DNA of 18,649 nucleotides from CAWEHT01 sp963808455 (GTDB lineage: Bacteria; Chloroflexota; Anaerolineae; CG2-30-64-16), in the NCBI GenBank assembly GCA_963808455.1, contig CAWEHT010000040.1, positions 1 to 18,649 on the forward strand. The letters are read 5' to 3'. Of this stretch, positions 7,873 through 17,570 are shown piece by piece. The translations under genes and the position numbers were made by a program. The notes under the pieces are model-generated. The model had not been told where the DNA came from, made no database searches, and worked only from the letters and a program-made list of their open reading frames with translations. Each line of letters opens with the position of its first letter. Within the stretch, counting starts at the first letter, position 1.

Positions 7873-8370
7873 ATGCCCACAGAACTCGTAACTTTACATA
7901 TGTCCGTCAACGGCCAGGAGCACACGCTGGTGATCGGTCGCCGGTGGCTGCTGCTGGACGTTCTGCGCGAAAACCTCGGCCTGACCGGCGTGAAGTACGG
8001 TTGTGGTACCGGCGACTGTGGCACGTGCATGGTGCTGGTCGATGGCGAGCCGGTCACTTCGTGCACCTACCTGGCCAGCCGCGCTGAGGGCAAGCACGTG
8101 CAGACTATCGAAGGTCTGGCTGGGGCCGGCGAGTTGAGCCCGGTTCAACAAGCGTTCATCGACGCTGGTGCGGTGCAGTGCGGCTTTTGCATTCCCGGCA
8201 TGGTGATCACAGCTACCGCGCTGTTGCAGCGCAACCCCAGGCCCACCCGTGAGGAAATCGCTGTAGCCCTGGATCACAATCTGTGCCGATGCACCGGCTA
8301 CGTCAAGATCATAGACGCCGTGGAACTGGCAGCGTCGCGCATGAAGGAACGGGCAATGGAGAGTCGGTGA
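7873..8370 (+). CDS. Molybdenum hydroxylase 2Fe-2S subunit
   Basis: A 165-residue electron-transfer subunit of the xanthine dehydrogenase/CO dehydrogenase/aldehyde oxidoreductase family. The N-terminal plant-type ferredoxin domain has Cys44, Cys49, Cys52 and Cys64 (YGCGTGDCGTC...TSC). The C-terminal four-helix [2Fe-2S] domain has Cys103, Cys106, Cys138 and Cys140 (QCGFCIPGM, LCRCTGY). All eight cluster ligands are present, and the length is usual for a separate small subunit. The start at 7873 gives MPTELVTLHMSVNGQ, aligned with family N-termini. The gene overlaps the large-subunit start by one base (TGATG). Electrons from the Mo site pass through these clusters. The usual FAD subunit is not encoded in the window, so the final acceptor is unknown. 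Confidence 0.93.
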   Translation: MPTELVTLHMSVNGQEHTLVIGRRWLLLDVLRENLGLTGVKYGCGTGDCGTCMVLVDGEPVTSCTYLASRAEGKHVQTIEGLAGAGELSPVQQAFIDAGAVQCGFCIPGMVITATALLQRNPRPTREEIAVALDHNLCRCTGYVKIIDAVELAASRMKERAMESR

Positions 8371-10757
8371 TGGCCGATCGCTACCGAGAGCTGAAGAACT
8401 TTGAAGCTTCCCTGATCGAGGAATCCGGGTTGCAATACGTGGGATATCCCAGGCCAAACCGCGAGGCCGCGGCCAAGGTGACGGGGGAAGCCATCTACGT
8501 CGATGATATGCGCCTTCCCGGCATGTTGTACGCCGCCGTGCTCTTTTCGCCCATCGCCCACGCGCGCATCCGCGCTCTAGATACTTCGGCTGCCGAACGT
8601 CTGCCTGGCGTGCAGGCAGTCATTCATTGCTTCAACAGCCCGCACAATGTCTACAACAGTGCCTTGCGCTTCTACGGCGACAACAGTCCGTTCGACATGC
8701 CCGAAACTGAGTATGTCTTCGATGACACGGTCCGCTTTGTGGGCGACCGCGTGGCTGCCGTGGCTGCCGACAGCGAAGAGGTCGCCAGGCAGGCACTCAA
8801 GCTGATTCAGGTTGACTACGAGCCCTTGCCGGCGGTCTTCGATGCCACAGGGGCGCTGCGGCCTGATGCTGTCCAGGCCAATCCGCATGGCCTGAACGGC
8901 GGCAATATCTGCGGCGGCCGGCTCGCCTATGGTAGCCACCCGGAAGATGAGGTCCTGGCGGCTATCGACGCCTGCGAACACGTCTTCGAAGATACGTTTT
9001 GCACCTCACGAGTTCACCATGGCTACCTGGAGCCGGTCTGCCACGTGGCAACTTACTCGCGCGAAGGCAAGCTCACTATCTACACGCCATCGCAGAATGT
9101 CTTTTGCTTCCGCGACGTCATTGCGCAAGCGCTGGGTCTGCCCCAATCCAGAGTGCGGGTAATCAAAGGCCTGGTAGGCGGGGCTTTCGGGGGCAAGCTG
9201 GAAGTCATGCACGAGCCGGTTGTTGCGTTGCTGGCGATGCGAACACGCCGCCCAGTGAAGTTGCGCCTGGATCGCAAGGAGGTATTTCAGGCCACGCGCA
9301 GCCGTCATCCAGGCGTGCTCACAGTGCGGACCGGTGTCAGTTCCGATGGGAAGATGCAGGCGCAGCTGGTCCGCTCAGTCCTTGACACCGGCGCCTACGC
9401 GGGTTCCGGCCCGAACACTGTCGGCGCCCAGTCGGGCAAGACTTTCATCCTCTACGCGGTGCCGCGCATGTTTTATGATGGGGTGGCTGTGTATACCAAT
9501 ACGCCACCGGCCGGTGCCATGCGTGGTTACGGCTGCCCGCAGATTATGCTGGCGCGCGAGACGCATATCGATCGCATCAGCCGAGCGTTGGGGCTGGACC
9601 CGGTGCAATTCCGGCTTCGGAACGTGATCCAGCCCTACCAGCGCACTTGCATGGGGAAGGACATCCACAACGCGCGCATTGCCGACTGCATCCGGGCTGG
9701 CGCAGAGGCCTTTGGATGGACCGCACGGCGTGCCAGCGCCGAAGCGACGCATTTCGCGCGGGTGCGCCGGGGGGTTGGAATAGCCCTCGCCGTTCACGGC
9801 AATGGCTGGTACCCCGTCTATCAGGACCTCACGACCGTCACGATCCGTTTGCATGACGACGGCACGGCTGTGTTGTTGACCGGCACCCACGATCTGGGCA
9901 CCGGATCGCGCACGATACTGGCTCAGATTGCGGCAGAAGTCCTCACCATCGATCCGGAACTGATCGAGGTGGTCGAGGCGGACACCGACACCACACCTTT
10001 CGACCTGGGGGCTCAAGCATCACGCACGACCTATGTGGCTGGCAACGCCACCATCATGGCTGCCCAAGACCTGCGCGAGCAAATCCTGAAGGAGGCGGCC
10101 AGCATGTGCAAAGTGCCGGCCTTGCAGCTCGAGCTGCACGCTGGCGCCGTGGTTTCGACCGTCGACAGCTCCTTCAGGGTCAGCCTGGCCGATGTCGTCG
10201 CGTCGGTGCAGCGTGGAACCTGTGGGGGGCCGCAGCGGGACCTGATGGCTACTGCCTCCTTCGAGTCGCTGGATGCGATTGACTCCTACGCCGCCGATTT
10301 CTGCGAGGTTGAAGTTGACAGCGAGACGGGCCAGGTGAAAGTCCTGGACTTCCTGGCGGTTCACAATTCTGGGCGCATCATCAACCCGATGCTGTTCGAA
10401 GGCCAGGTGCACGGTGGCATCCAGATGGGGTTGGGCTATGCCTTGTCGGAAGAAATGCTCATCGACCCTGAGACCGGTGCTCTGAAGAATGCCCACTTCA
10501 AGAAGTATCACATGTTCAAGGCGTCCGAGATGCCACCGGCGCTCAGGGTCATTGCGATCCAGGACCCGGAGGAAGCGGGGCCATTCGGCGCAAAGAGCAT
10601 CGGCGAGTGTGCCACCGATGCTGTCGCTCCCACGGTGGTCAACGCCGTGAACCACGCTCTGAATCTCGAATTGCGCGAAGTGCCATTGACCCCTGCGCGC
10701 ATCCTCGCAGCGATGGGCAAGGGTCCTATTTGCTCGAAACGCAGACATAGCGGATAA
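8370..10757 (+). CDS. Molybdenum hydroxylase molybdopterin-binding subunit
   Basis: A 795-residue catalytic subunit of the xanthine dehydrogenase family, which hydroxylates aromatic heterocycles or aldehydes with water-derived oxygen at a Mo-MPT-cytosine dinucleotide site. Visible landmarks are the N-terminal hammerhead (AAAKVTGEAIYVDDMRLPGM), GGAFGGKLEVMHEPVVALLA, AMRGYGCPQIMLARE, the TGTHDLGTGSRTILAQIAAE segment, and the C-terminal GAKSIGECATDAVAPTVVNA. The last carries the catalytic base Glu at about residue 746. Length and motifs are complete, with no frame break. The start at 8370 has GGAG upstream and overlaps the small-subunit stop. The sequence looks closer to xanthine dehydrogenase-type subunits than to CO dehydrogenase CoxL, whose AYRCSFR loop is absent. 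The substrate is not assignable; xdhA would be a guess. Confidence 0.9.
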   Translation: MADRYRELKNFEASLIEESGLQYVGYPRPNREAAAKVTGEAIYVDDMRLPGMLYAAVLFSPIAHARIRALDTSAAERLPGVQAVIHCFNSPHNVYNSALRFYGDNSPFDMPETEYVFDDTVRFVGDRVAAVAADSEEVARQALKLIQVDYEPLPAVFDATGALRPDAVQANPHGLNGGNICGGRLAYGSHPEDEVLAAIDACEHVFEDTFCTSRVHHGYLEPVCHVATYSREGKLTIYTPSQNVFCFRDVIAQALGLPQSRVRVIKGLVGGAFGGKLEVMHEPVVALLAMRTRRPVKLRLDRKEVFQATRSRHPGVLTVRTGVSSDGKMQAQLVRSVLDTGAYAGSGPNTVGAQSGKTFILYAVPRMFYDGVAVYTNTPPAGAMRGYGCPQIMLARETHIDRISRALGLDPVQFRLRNVIQPYQRTCMGKDIHNARIADCIRAGAEAFGWTARRASAEATHFARVRRGVGIALAVHGNGWYPVYQDLTTVTIRLHDDGTAVLLTGTHDLGTGSRTILAQIAAEVLTIDPELIEVVEADTDTTPFDLGAQASRTTYVAGNATIMAAQDLREQILKEAASMCKVPALQLELHAGAVVSTVDSSFRVSLADVVASVQRGTCGGPQRDLMATASFESLDAIDSYAADFCEVEVDSETGQVKVLDFLAVHNSGRIINPMLFEGQVHGGIQMGLGYALSEEMLIDPETGALKNAHFKKYHMFKASEMPPALRVIAIQDPEEAGPFGAKSIGECATDAVAPTVVNAVNHALNLELREVPLTPARILAAMGKGPICSKRRHSG

Positions 10758-10758
10758 T
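10730..10758 (+). promoter_or_regulatory. Weak promoter candidate before LCP gene
   Basis: GATAAT (10753-10758) lies 17 bp after TTGCTC (10730-10735), spanning the end of the molybdenum hydroxylase gene. The -10 is fair and the -35 is poor. The LCP gene could use it, or could simply be read through from upstream. Confidence 0.3.
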
Positions 10759-10798
10759 TATCTGATAAGTGGAACCTCTGGTTTGGAGCAACCCTTGC

Positions 10799-12313
10799 AT
10801 GTGTGGACCTTGCGCCGCGCGCGTTCGCTTATATCGCGTGCTGCTGGCGTTGCTGGTTGTCGCCTCCGCTGCGATCCTCTCTGCATGTTCGGGGCTGAAA
10901 GGGCCGGCCCGACCGGCTGTCGCAGCGCCAGTAGCGGCGGCCACCTCTCGGGCGCTGACCGCGGTCGCCACGCCCGAGCCATCGGAAGGCGGCGCGGCGT
11001 CCAGTTCTGAGCCGATCACCCCGACCAGCGGTCCCGCTTCGGCCGGCAGTGTGACTGGTGGAACACCTCAACCATCGGCTACACCTTCCAACCGGGTTAG
11101 CGTCCTGCTGTTGGGAATTGACTGCCGTCCGGATGAGCTCGTGTGCCGCAGCGATGCCATGATGGTGCTCACGCTCAACAAGGATACCGGGACTGCGGGG
11201 ATGCTCTCACTTTCCCGGGACCTGCTGGTACCAATCCCCGGCACTCCGCCGGCGGCCGAGGCCAGTGCTGCAGGCACCCTGGATGACCCGGCAGGGGCCG
11301 GCATTCTGGCGCCGTACCGGGGATCAAAAGCCAAGCTGAACACCGCTAACTTTTTCGGGGACCTCAACCACTTTCCTGGTGGCGGTCCGGAGCTGGCACG
11401 CCAGACGGTCTCTAACTTCCTGGGCCAACCGATCGACTACTGGGTACGCGTCAACTTCAATGGCTTCCGCTATATGGTCGACCAACTGGGCGGCATCGAT
11501 ATCGACGTCCCGACGGCCATCAACGACCCGGAATTCCCGGACGAGGGCAATGGCTATGCCCCGCTCTACATCCCCGCCGGTCACATCCACATGGACGGCC
11601 AGCTGGCGCTGGATTATGCGCGCACGCGCCATCAGGATAGCGACTACCAGCGCGCCAGGCGCCAACAGCAGGTCGTCCTTGCTGTGAAGCAGAAGCTATT
11701 GCAGCCGGGAGCACTGGCTGCGCTGCTCCCGCGCTTGCCGGGGATTGCGATGACGTTGGCCCACTCGGTGCAGACGAACATGCCGATCGCAACCGCGGCA
11801 ACATTGGCCCGCCAACTGTCCCAGCTGGACCCCAAAGACGTGACGCAGGTAGTGATAGACGACAGCCTGGGTCAGAATGGCAACGATTCGACGTGGGGTT
11901 TCGTGCTGATCCCCGATATGTCCAAGGTGCGGGCGGCGACCGCACGAGCCTTTGCCGATCATCCGGTCCTTGCCGAAGCGCCGTCGGGCTCCCCTACGCC
12001 AACGACGATACAGGATGAAGCAGCCCGTGTTGCGATCCTCAATGGCACGACGCAAAAGGACTTACCTAACCTGGTGGCGATGAGCCTGGCCGGCACCGGC
12101 TTTCATGTCATAGGTGTGGGCAGCGTGGGCAGCGAGAACTACGCCCAGACATGGCTGATTACACACGGCACCGGCTGGCCGGCAACGCGGGCCTGGCTAA
12201 TCAATCGGTTCGGTATCACGCCGGACCATGTGCGCTCTGACCAGCCCGACGGCATCGCCGACCTGGTGCTCGTGTTGGGCAATGACACCGCGCAAGCCTC
12301 GCAGGTGCAATGA
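10799..12313 (+). CDS. LytR-CpsA-Psr family lipoprotein
   Basis: A 504-residue envelope enzyme of the LCP family, which transfers lipid-linked glycopolymers to peptidoglycan or other acceptors. The ATG at 10799 has GGAG ten nt upstream and is preferred over an in-frame GTG at 10769. Residues 12-30 form a signal sequence with a lipobox (ILSAC, Cys30). A low-complexity Ala/Pro/Ser/Thr stretch runs to about 98. The LCP catalytic domain covers about 100-290, with VLLLGIDCRPDE, RSDAMMVLTLN, LSLSRDLLVPIPG (conserved Arg140/Asp141) and the LDYARTRHQDSDYQRARRQQ block that binds pyrophosphate/Mg. A C-terminal LytR_C domain (ARVAILNGTTQKDLPNLVAM to LVLVLGND) ends the protein. A lipobox is less usual than the single membrane anchor of classical LCP proteins. 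The gene begins 41 nt after the molybdenum hydroxylase; no functional link is evident. Confidence 0.9.
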   Translation: MCGPCAARVRLYRVLLALLVVASAAILSACSGLKGPARPAVAAPVAAATSRALTAVATPEPSEGGAASSSEPITPTSGPASAGSVTGGTPQPSATPSNRVSVLLLGIDCRPDELVCRSDAMMVLTLNKDTGTAGMLSLSRDLLVPIPGTPPAAEASAAGTLDDPAGAGILAPYRGSKAKLNTANFFGDLNHFPGGGPELARQTVSNFLGQPIDYWVRVNFNGFRYMVDQLGGIDIDVPTAINDPEFPDEGNGYAPLYIPAGHIHMDGQLALDYARTRHQDSDYQRARRQQQVVLAVKQKLLQPGALAALLPRLPGIAMTLAHSVQTNMPIATAATLARQLSQLDPKDVTQVVIDDSLGQNGNDSTWGFVLIPDMSKVRAATARAFADHPVLAEAPSGSPTPTTIQDEAARVAILNGTTQKDLPNLVAMSLAGTGFHVIGVGSVGSENYAQTWLITHGTGWPATRAWLINRFGITPDHVRSDQPDGIADLVLVLGNDTAQASQVQ

Positions 12314-12337
12314 GACCTGACGCCCATCTCTGTCTCT

Positions 12338-12353
12338 GCCCAGAGTTCTGGGC
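12338..12353. terminator. Bidirectional hairpin between convergent genes
   Basis: GCCCAG (12338-12343) pairs with CTGGGC (12348-12353) around AGTT. It lies in the 40-bp gap between the LCP gene and the converging glycosyltransferase gene. There is no T-run on either side, so termination is inferred mainly from position. Confidence 0.45.
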
Positions 12354-15300
12354 TCAAGGGGTGACCACGACGGTGATGGGCAAGACGAGCAAGTCGCCGG
12401 GCGCAGGTGCCCCTGCTGCGTCAGTAGCAGGCAATCGCCGCAAGGTATCCGCGTCGTACCAACCGGCTGCCAGCCGGTAGCGCCCGGGTGGAATGCCGGG
12501 CGGGAGCGTAAGCTCCACCGGATCCCTCAAGAATTCCCCTTTTTCCCAAGAGAGCGCCGGGCATGTACCGCGACAGGGCGGAGCGTCCTGCTGTGCGAGC
12601 GGGCGGCCATCGACGCCGAGCAGATGCACGAACCGTACCAGAATCCTCGCCTGGGGGGGCGTCCACGCGCCACGCCAGATCGAAGCTGAGGGATTGGCCA
12701 GGGTGGACGACCACGCGGTCGGCCGTGTCGTTCCCATTGGGCGCCAGTCCCCCGGGCGGCGCTGCGGGGACGATGAGATTGGCGGTGCCAGTTTCGACTA
12801 TAGAGACCCCCGCCAAGGCGACTGTCGCCTGGCCGGAAGGGGCCATCTGGCCAAAGGTCCCCGCGAGAGGCCGCATGTTCGAAGGCAGGCTGAACTGTCT
12901 CGGCCGGCCAGCTACGTTGACCAGGGCGAGTTGCCGGGCCAAGCTCCCATCCGGCAGGCTCAGCCAAAGCTCGTGTGCACCCGGCGCAAGCTCGGGCTGC
13001 AGGCGGACGTCAACATAGGTGTGCACGAACTGAGCGGCAGGGATAGCGCGCGGGATTGTTACGGTCACTGCTGATGAGGTGCCGAAAATTGCGGGCTGTT
13101 TGCCGCTGCCTGCCCCTCCTGTTGGCCCTGCGGGGCTGCCGGCGAGAGCGGGATCCAGGCTCACCACGATAGGCTGGTCCGCGCTCAATGGCCGGTCGAT
13201 GCGCCAGTAGAGCCGCAAGGTCAGGGTCTCGCCAGGTGCACTAGCCTGCGGCAAGTTATCCATCCCTACCAGGCTGAATCCCGCCGCAAAGGGTACGGGC
13301 ATGGGGCGGTCAACTCGGGGCGGCATGCCCGGGCCGGCCGGGCGCGTGACGGTGACAGGCGCGAGAGGTATGCCATTGTGTCCGCTCGCACCGAAGGGGA
13401 TCACCGGCTGCAGGCTGCCGGCATCATAGACCCGGACGCCGAGTGTTGCCTGACCGATCGGCTCCGTGTCTGGCACCGGCACGAGGTGATAGGTAGAGAC
13501 GGTCATGGCGGTCCGGTCGTCGCCGGGGAACGGAGCCTGTTCGGGCCACAGCCACTGATCCGCGCTGGCGAGCCGGTGACCTTGAGGGTCGGCCAGATCG
13601 ACTGCCGCCCGCAAGCTGGCTACTGGGCCCTGAACTCGCCAGTCAAGCACAGCCCACAAGGAGCTGCCTGCCTGGGCGGTCAGGCCGCTGCGGTCGGCGT
13701 TGGGGAAGGCCGCTCCCAGGTGGGCAGAAATGAGCGTCAGCTTGGGTGAAAACCGGCGTTCGATCACGACTTCTTGCCCTGGAGCGGCGAAGTGCGGTCG
13801 GGCATCGAGCACATAAGTCTGCAGATCCATGGCTGGCAATGTGTCGTGGGCCACCAGACTCCCCTCTCGCCCCAGGTAGAAAGGTAATACGCCCCGTGCG
13901 TCGGCGTCGCTGTTCGGCAGCTCGCGCCAGAGTGGCAGGATCACGCGGCGGCCAGCGGACCCTCTGCCGAGCCTGTCGTTCAGCCAAGCCTCGGCATCGA
14001 TCTGGCCGATCGGCGCGTTCTCCATGGGAATCTGGCGGAAACCAAAGGCGAGGCTCGCCGTGCTGTCCGACGAAAGCGGCAGCACGACGGTGGCGGGCGG
14101 CCCGGCTTGATGGTCGGTCTGTGACAGCCGCTGCCCGAGCGTCCAGAGATCGACCTGAAAGGCATCCTGGAGCTCGGGCCGGCTGGCCCAGGTGACGAAA
14201 TAGGCGCTGGCCGTGCGCACTGCCTCGCCGAGCCCCAGCGCGGCCACGAGAATCGCCAGCCCTGCGACCAGCACGGTTCCCACCTTTGGATTTTGGGCCG
14301 GCCGCGCCTGGCCGGGCGCCGGCCCGGAATCGAGGAAGGGCCGCCTCAGGTCGCGGGCATGGCGTAGCCTATCGGCCAGCTCGGCAACCGGCCAGGCTGC
14401 CAGGAGCAGAGCAGGGGGCAGTGCTGCCAGCAGGCGCAGCGAGTGCGGATTGGTCTCGGCAGCGAGAACGGCAGGAACGCAGAGCAGGCCCCACCAAGCC
14501 AGCAAGGTGACGGCGACCTGGTCGCGGCGCCTCAGCCGCCAAAGCGCCCACAACAGCCCGAGCGCAAAGAAGCCGGCCAGCCAGGGAGCGAACGGTGGGC
14601 GAAAGGGTATGTTCTGCCGGGAAGCGGGATCGCCGGTCAGGCCAAGGAAGACCCCCACCACCAGCCTGAGACTGTCGCCCAGCCAATTCCACTGCCCTGA
14701 CGGTGAGGCGCCCTGGGCCACGCGAAACACGGCGATCCGTGCAAACAGGTCTTGCGGGTGCAGCGCGAAGTGCAGCGCGAGCGGCGCCACGGCGACTGCA
14801 TAACCAGCGAGCGCCCAAGGCAAGGTTGCAAGCAGACTGCGGCGCCGGTCGCGCTTCAGGCCCAGGAACAGGGCTGGCCAGAGCAACGGGGTGATGCGGG
14901 CCGCAAGGTATGTTGAGATGCTGAGCCCGGCGACGAGCCCGAATACCGCGGCGCGTCTCGGTCCGGGGCGAGCGGTCCACGAGAGCCACGCAACCACAGC
15001 CAGGAGCAGAATGAGCGGGAGCGCATTGACGCGCAGCCCAAGGCGGTTGATATCCTGTGGCCAGAAGTTTGCGGCCCAGAAACCGGCGCTTGCCAATCCG
15101 GCCCAGGTGCCGAGCCAGGGACGCCCGCGCCATAGAGCTCGACCGGCCAGGCAGAGCAGTGGCACCACGAGCGTACCCAGAAGAGCGGCTGGGAGGCGCT
15201 CAGCCCATGCCTGGCCGTCCCAGGCAGCCACAAAAGGCGTTGCTAGATAGATATAGAGCGGTTCCTCGCCGTAGTTGCGCGGAAAGAATACCTGGAAGTG

Positions 15301-15471
15301 GCCGTGGAGCAGGTCGCGAGCGTCGAGGCCTTCGACCGCCTCATCGGCCCACAAGCCCGGCGGGAGCTGGTTCAGCCGCCAGGTGCGCAGCAGCAGCGTC
15401 GAGAACGTGAGAGCGACCACTGCCGAAATGAGGATGAGCCGCGGAACACGAGCCTGGATTGCACGCCTCAT
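12354..15471 (-). CDS. Large GT-C (PMT/ArnT-like) glycosyltransferase, one frameshift
   Basis: An integral-membrane glycosyltransferase of the dolichyl/undecaprenyl-phosphate-sugar-using PMT_2/ArnT class, about 1038 residues once repaired. The first membrane segment (about 12-29) is followed by the extracytoplasmic LPPGLWADEAVEGLDARDLL loop with the Asp43-Glu44 pair expected at the catalytic site. YGEEPLYIYLATPFV and roughly ten further hydrophobic segments run to about 480. The C-terminal half is soluble and beta-rich, with several repeated P.GQ.V.....W.....P.......V.L.D..G motifs (for example SAPGETLTLRLYWRIDRPLS and VHPGQSLSFDLAWRVDAPP). The frame breaks in the seven-G run 12653-12659. Past it the true frame continues as ARILVRFVHLLGVDGRPLAQ and ends VLPITVVVTP. 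The ATG at 15471 precedes the first membrane segment but has no strong ribosome site; the open frame extends to 15624. Likely role: envelope or protein glycosylation. Confidence 0.82.
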
Positions 15472-15804
15472 CGCAGGGGGCGTTGAAGAGACGAGATCCA
15501 CAGCCTGGCAGTCTACATCAGCCTGCCGGTAGGGCCAAATGGGGAACGCTCGAACCGAGCGTACGCAGCTGAGACCCTGCCGCGGGTAGTGCCCGGGCCG
15601 GGCCCAGGGCGCCGGCCAGAGCATCCCGCGGCCCGCAGCGCGCGTGGGCCTGCGACGAGGGTGGCCGCTTGTGCGTCCGGCATGGCCGGCGCCCCGACAG
15701 CCGCGCTAGCGCACACTGGCATAAGCAAGCCGCCGGTTGGGCAGCCAGGGCCTTTCCCCTTTCTCTTTCCGACCTGCATGTCTCTGCGCCGCCAGCGCTG
15801 CGTT
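15472..15804. other. 333-nt GC-rich gap, no gene
   Basis: The gap between the MttB-like gene and the glycosyltransferase, both on minus, holds no supported gene; the open frames here lack ribosome sites and family motifs. It contains a perfect 7-bp hairpin ACGCTCG/CGAGCGT (15546-15552 with 15556-15562) and a CCCGGGCCGGGCCC-rich patch at 15591-15605. On the minus strand the hairpin is followed by TTCCCCATTT and might end the MttB-like transcript. No clear sigma-70 promoter was seen. Confidence 0.5.
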
Positions 15805-17261
15805 TCAGGCGACCATCGGCTCGCTCGTGGCGGCGGCGAGGATCTCTTGAACCCTTTGCGCAGCGTCCGGTGCCAGCGGCTTCGCCCGGTGCTCCCGAAT
15901 AATGCGCCGCACCCTCTCATTCAAGCGCTGACCCAGGGTGGTCGCGCCTGCTTCCAGCCATTGGGGCCTGATCTTGCGATCGAACAGCTTCGGGAACCAG
16001 AATTCGCGGTAATGCTTCAGGGTGGCCTGGGTTCCCAGGAACTGGCCGCCCGGCCCGACGGCGTCGAGCTCGTCCACGAGTAACGTCTCGGGGTTGACCT
16101 CGATGCCCTTCACGATGTGATCGGTCATGGCGACCAGCTCATCGGTCAGGACAATCATCTCATAGGATGTGGTCAAGCCGCTCTCCATGTAGCCCACATC
16201 ATGGATCAGATTAGCGCCGGTGAACTTGGCCATCATCACGGACAGGGTGGCCTCGGCGGAAGCCTGCTCATCCATGACCTTGGCATCGGAGCAGCCGGCA
16301 TAGCCCCAGGTGGGGATGCCGTACCAGCGTCCGAGTTGTGCCACGGCAGCCTTGGTGAGCTGGAACTCGGGCGACGCATAGCAGCACTGCATGGAACCCA
16401 TGTCCATATGCTCCAGCCCGGCTCCGAAGACGAAGGGCGCTCCGCGGCGCCGCCTTTGATGGACCACGATGCTGCTGAGGATCTCAGCCAGCGACATGAC
16501 CAGGCCACCGGCCATGGTGATGGGGGCTGTGGCGCCCATCTGCGGGCCCGGCGAGTGAACCACGGGCAGCTGGTAGTCGGCCATGAGCAGCAGCTTATCG
16601 ACCGCCGTCTCGGATTGCTTCAGCGGCGAGCTGGGCTCCGAGTAAAGCAAGATATGCTGCTGCTCGGTGAGGGCATCGTAGCCGCCTGCCACGGCAGCCG
16701 CCATGTCGATGGCACGTTGGCAACTTGCGCGGTCGTTGGTGACGAACACGATAGGCTTTGTGGTATGTTCTAGCATCGCGGCCATCTGCACATCGTAAGT
16801 TGCGTGCTCGGGCACATCTCTCGGGATGCCGATGGACATCACGAAATGGATGTTGGGGAGCGGCTCGCAGAGACGATAGCCGGCGGCGATGTCCGCCTGG
16901 GTGAAGGCACGGTGAGCTCCCGTGTCAGGGTCGAGGTAGTTCAGGCAGTCCGATCCGGTGCCGAAGTAGGTCCGGGTGCCCTCAGATACATAGCCGGCAC
17001 GCCGTCGCGGTCGCACATGACGATGCGACTGGGCACGGTGGATAGGGCGTCCTCGATCAGGGCGGCCGGGAACTTAACCAGGTTGCCATCGGAGAGGAAG
17101 GCGCCGGCCTTGGCCAGCATGTCAAGCGCCTCACGGTGGAAGAACCGGATGCCCGTTCGGCGCAGAACCTCCAGGGCTGCCAGGTGTAGGTCTCGGATCT
17201 GGCACTCGGAGAGGACCGCGAACTGCGGTGACGCAAACACAACGGAATTGGCTGTTTTCAT
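15805..17261 (-). CDS. MttB-superfamily (non-pyrrolysine) methyltransferase, one frameshift
   Basis: A member of the trimethylamine methyltransferase (MttB/COG5598) superfamily, about 485 residues once repaired. Characterised non-pyrrolysine members demethylate quaternary amines such as glycine betaine, passing the methyl group to a corrinoid protein. The ATG at 17261 has AGGAG ten nt upstream. The N-terminal part runs from MKTANSVVFASPQFAVL to RIVMCDRDGVPAMYL. At 16980-16983 one base is missing (CTGAGGGC for expected CTGGAGGGC), and the other frame continues with EGTRTYFGTGSDCLNYLDPD. Later family blocks include VFVTNDRASCQRAIDM, SEPSSPLKQS, GPQMGATAPITMAGG, GIPTWGYAGCSDAKVMDEQA and FTGANLIHDVGYMESGLTTS. 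No in-frame TAG occurs, so it is not a pyrrolysine enzyme. No corrinoid protein gene is present in the window. The open frame continues upstream through a hutU/transposase scar. Confidence 0.85.
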
Positions 17262-17342
17262 ACGTTTCTTGCTCCTTACTCTTGAACTTTGAAAAGAGGG
17301 CCGTGGCCCGGTACGACGAGATTTGCTCGCCGCAAGACAAGT

Positions 17343-17389
17343 TGCCGGCTCATCACCGGTGTAGCCCTGATCTACGAAGGCCACCTCTG
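17343..17389 (-). mobile_element. IS5-like transposase scrap
   Basis: Fifteen codons read EVAFVDQGYTGDEPA on the minus strand. This matches the (L)AYVDQGYTGE.PA block around the second catalytic Asp of many IS5-family DDE transposases. Nothing before or after continues the transposase, and no terminal inverted repeats are evident. It is therefore a relic, in frame with the hutU fragment upstream and the MttB-like gene downstream. The short match makes this tentative. Confidence 0.5.
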
Positions 17390-17483
17390 GATCGAGATTG
17401 TTCTGCAACATACGATAAGGCGTCTCGATGAGCCAGTTCTTGCAGGTGAGCTGTACGCCCCGCTGGGCACGGATGGTGCGCGT
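17379..17483 (-). pseudogene. hutU: Urocanate hydratase 5' fragment
   Basis: About 35 codons read TRTIRAQRGVQLTCKNWLIE followed by TPYRMLQNNLDPEVA. This is the conserved N-terminus of urocanate hydratase (RAPRGTELTCKSWLTEAPLR, then MLMNNLDP.VAE). After EVA the homology stops and transposase-like sequence begins; the remaining 500 or so residues are absent. GGAG at 17496-17493 lies nine nt before an ACG (17483) at the place the family start codon would be, so the original ATG may have become ACG. A complete promoter lies about 30 nt further upstream. The fragment sits head to head with the lyase gene, as expected for a former histidine-utilisation cluster. Confidence 0.75.
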
Positions 17484-17519
17484 CCTGGATGTCTCCAGCG
17501 AGCGGAATTGGACGGGTGT

Positions 17520-17548
17520 ATTGTAGCGCGGCTCTGCTGATTTGACAA
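17520..17548 (-). promoter_or_regulatory. Promoter of former hutU, now before MttB-like gene
   Basis: On the minus strand TTGTCA (17548-17543) and TACAAT (17525-17520) are separated by exactly 17 bp. The predicted start near 17513 is about 30 nt before the hutU fragment and about 250 nt before the MttB-like ATG. No other strong promoter was seen in between. Confidence 0.7.
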
Positions 17549-17570
17549 GTGGCGACAATCGCTGTAGCAT
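17542..17570 (+). promoter_or_regulatory. Promoter of the lyase gene
   Basis: A consensus TTGACA (17542-17547) and TAGCAT (17565-17570) are separated by 17 bp. The -35 is the same DNA as the -35 of the opposing promoter, so the two promoters overlap back to back. The predicted start is near 17577. Confidence 0.6.

Noticed and set aside
15541..15600. tRNA gene suggested by GGTTCGA on the minus strand
   Set aside because: The bases are part of a perfect ACGCTCG/CGAGCGT hairpin. No proper T-stem pairing, anticodon arm or acceptor stem could be built.
15805..17261. Pyrrolysine (amber) codon in the MttB-like gene
   Set aside because: No in-frame TAG occurs in either half. The frame change at 16980 is a one-base slip, not a stop-codon readthrough.
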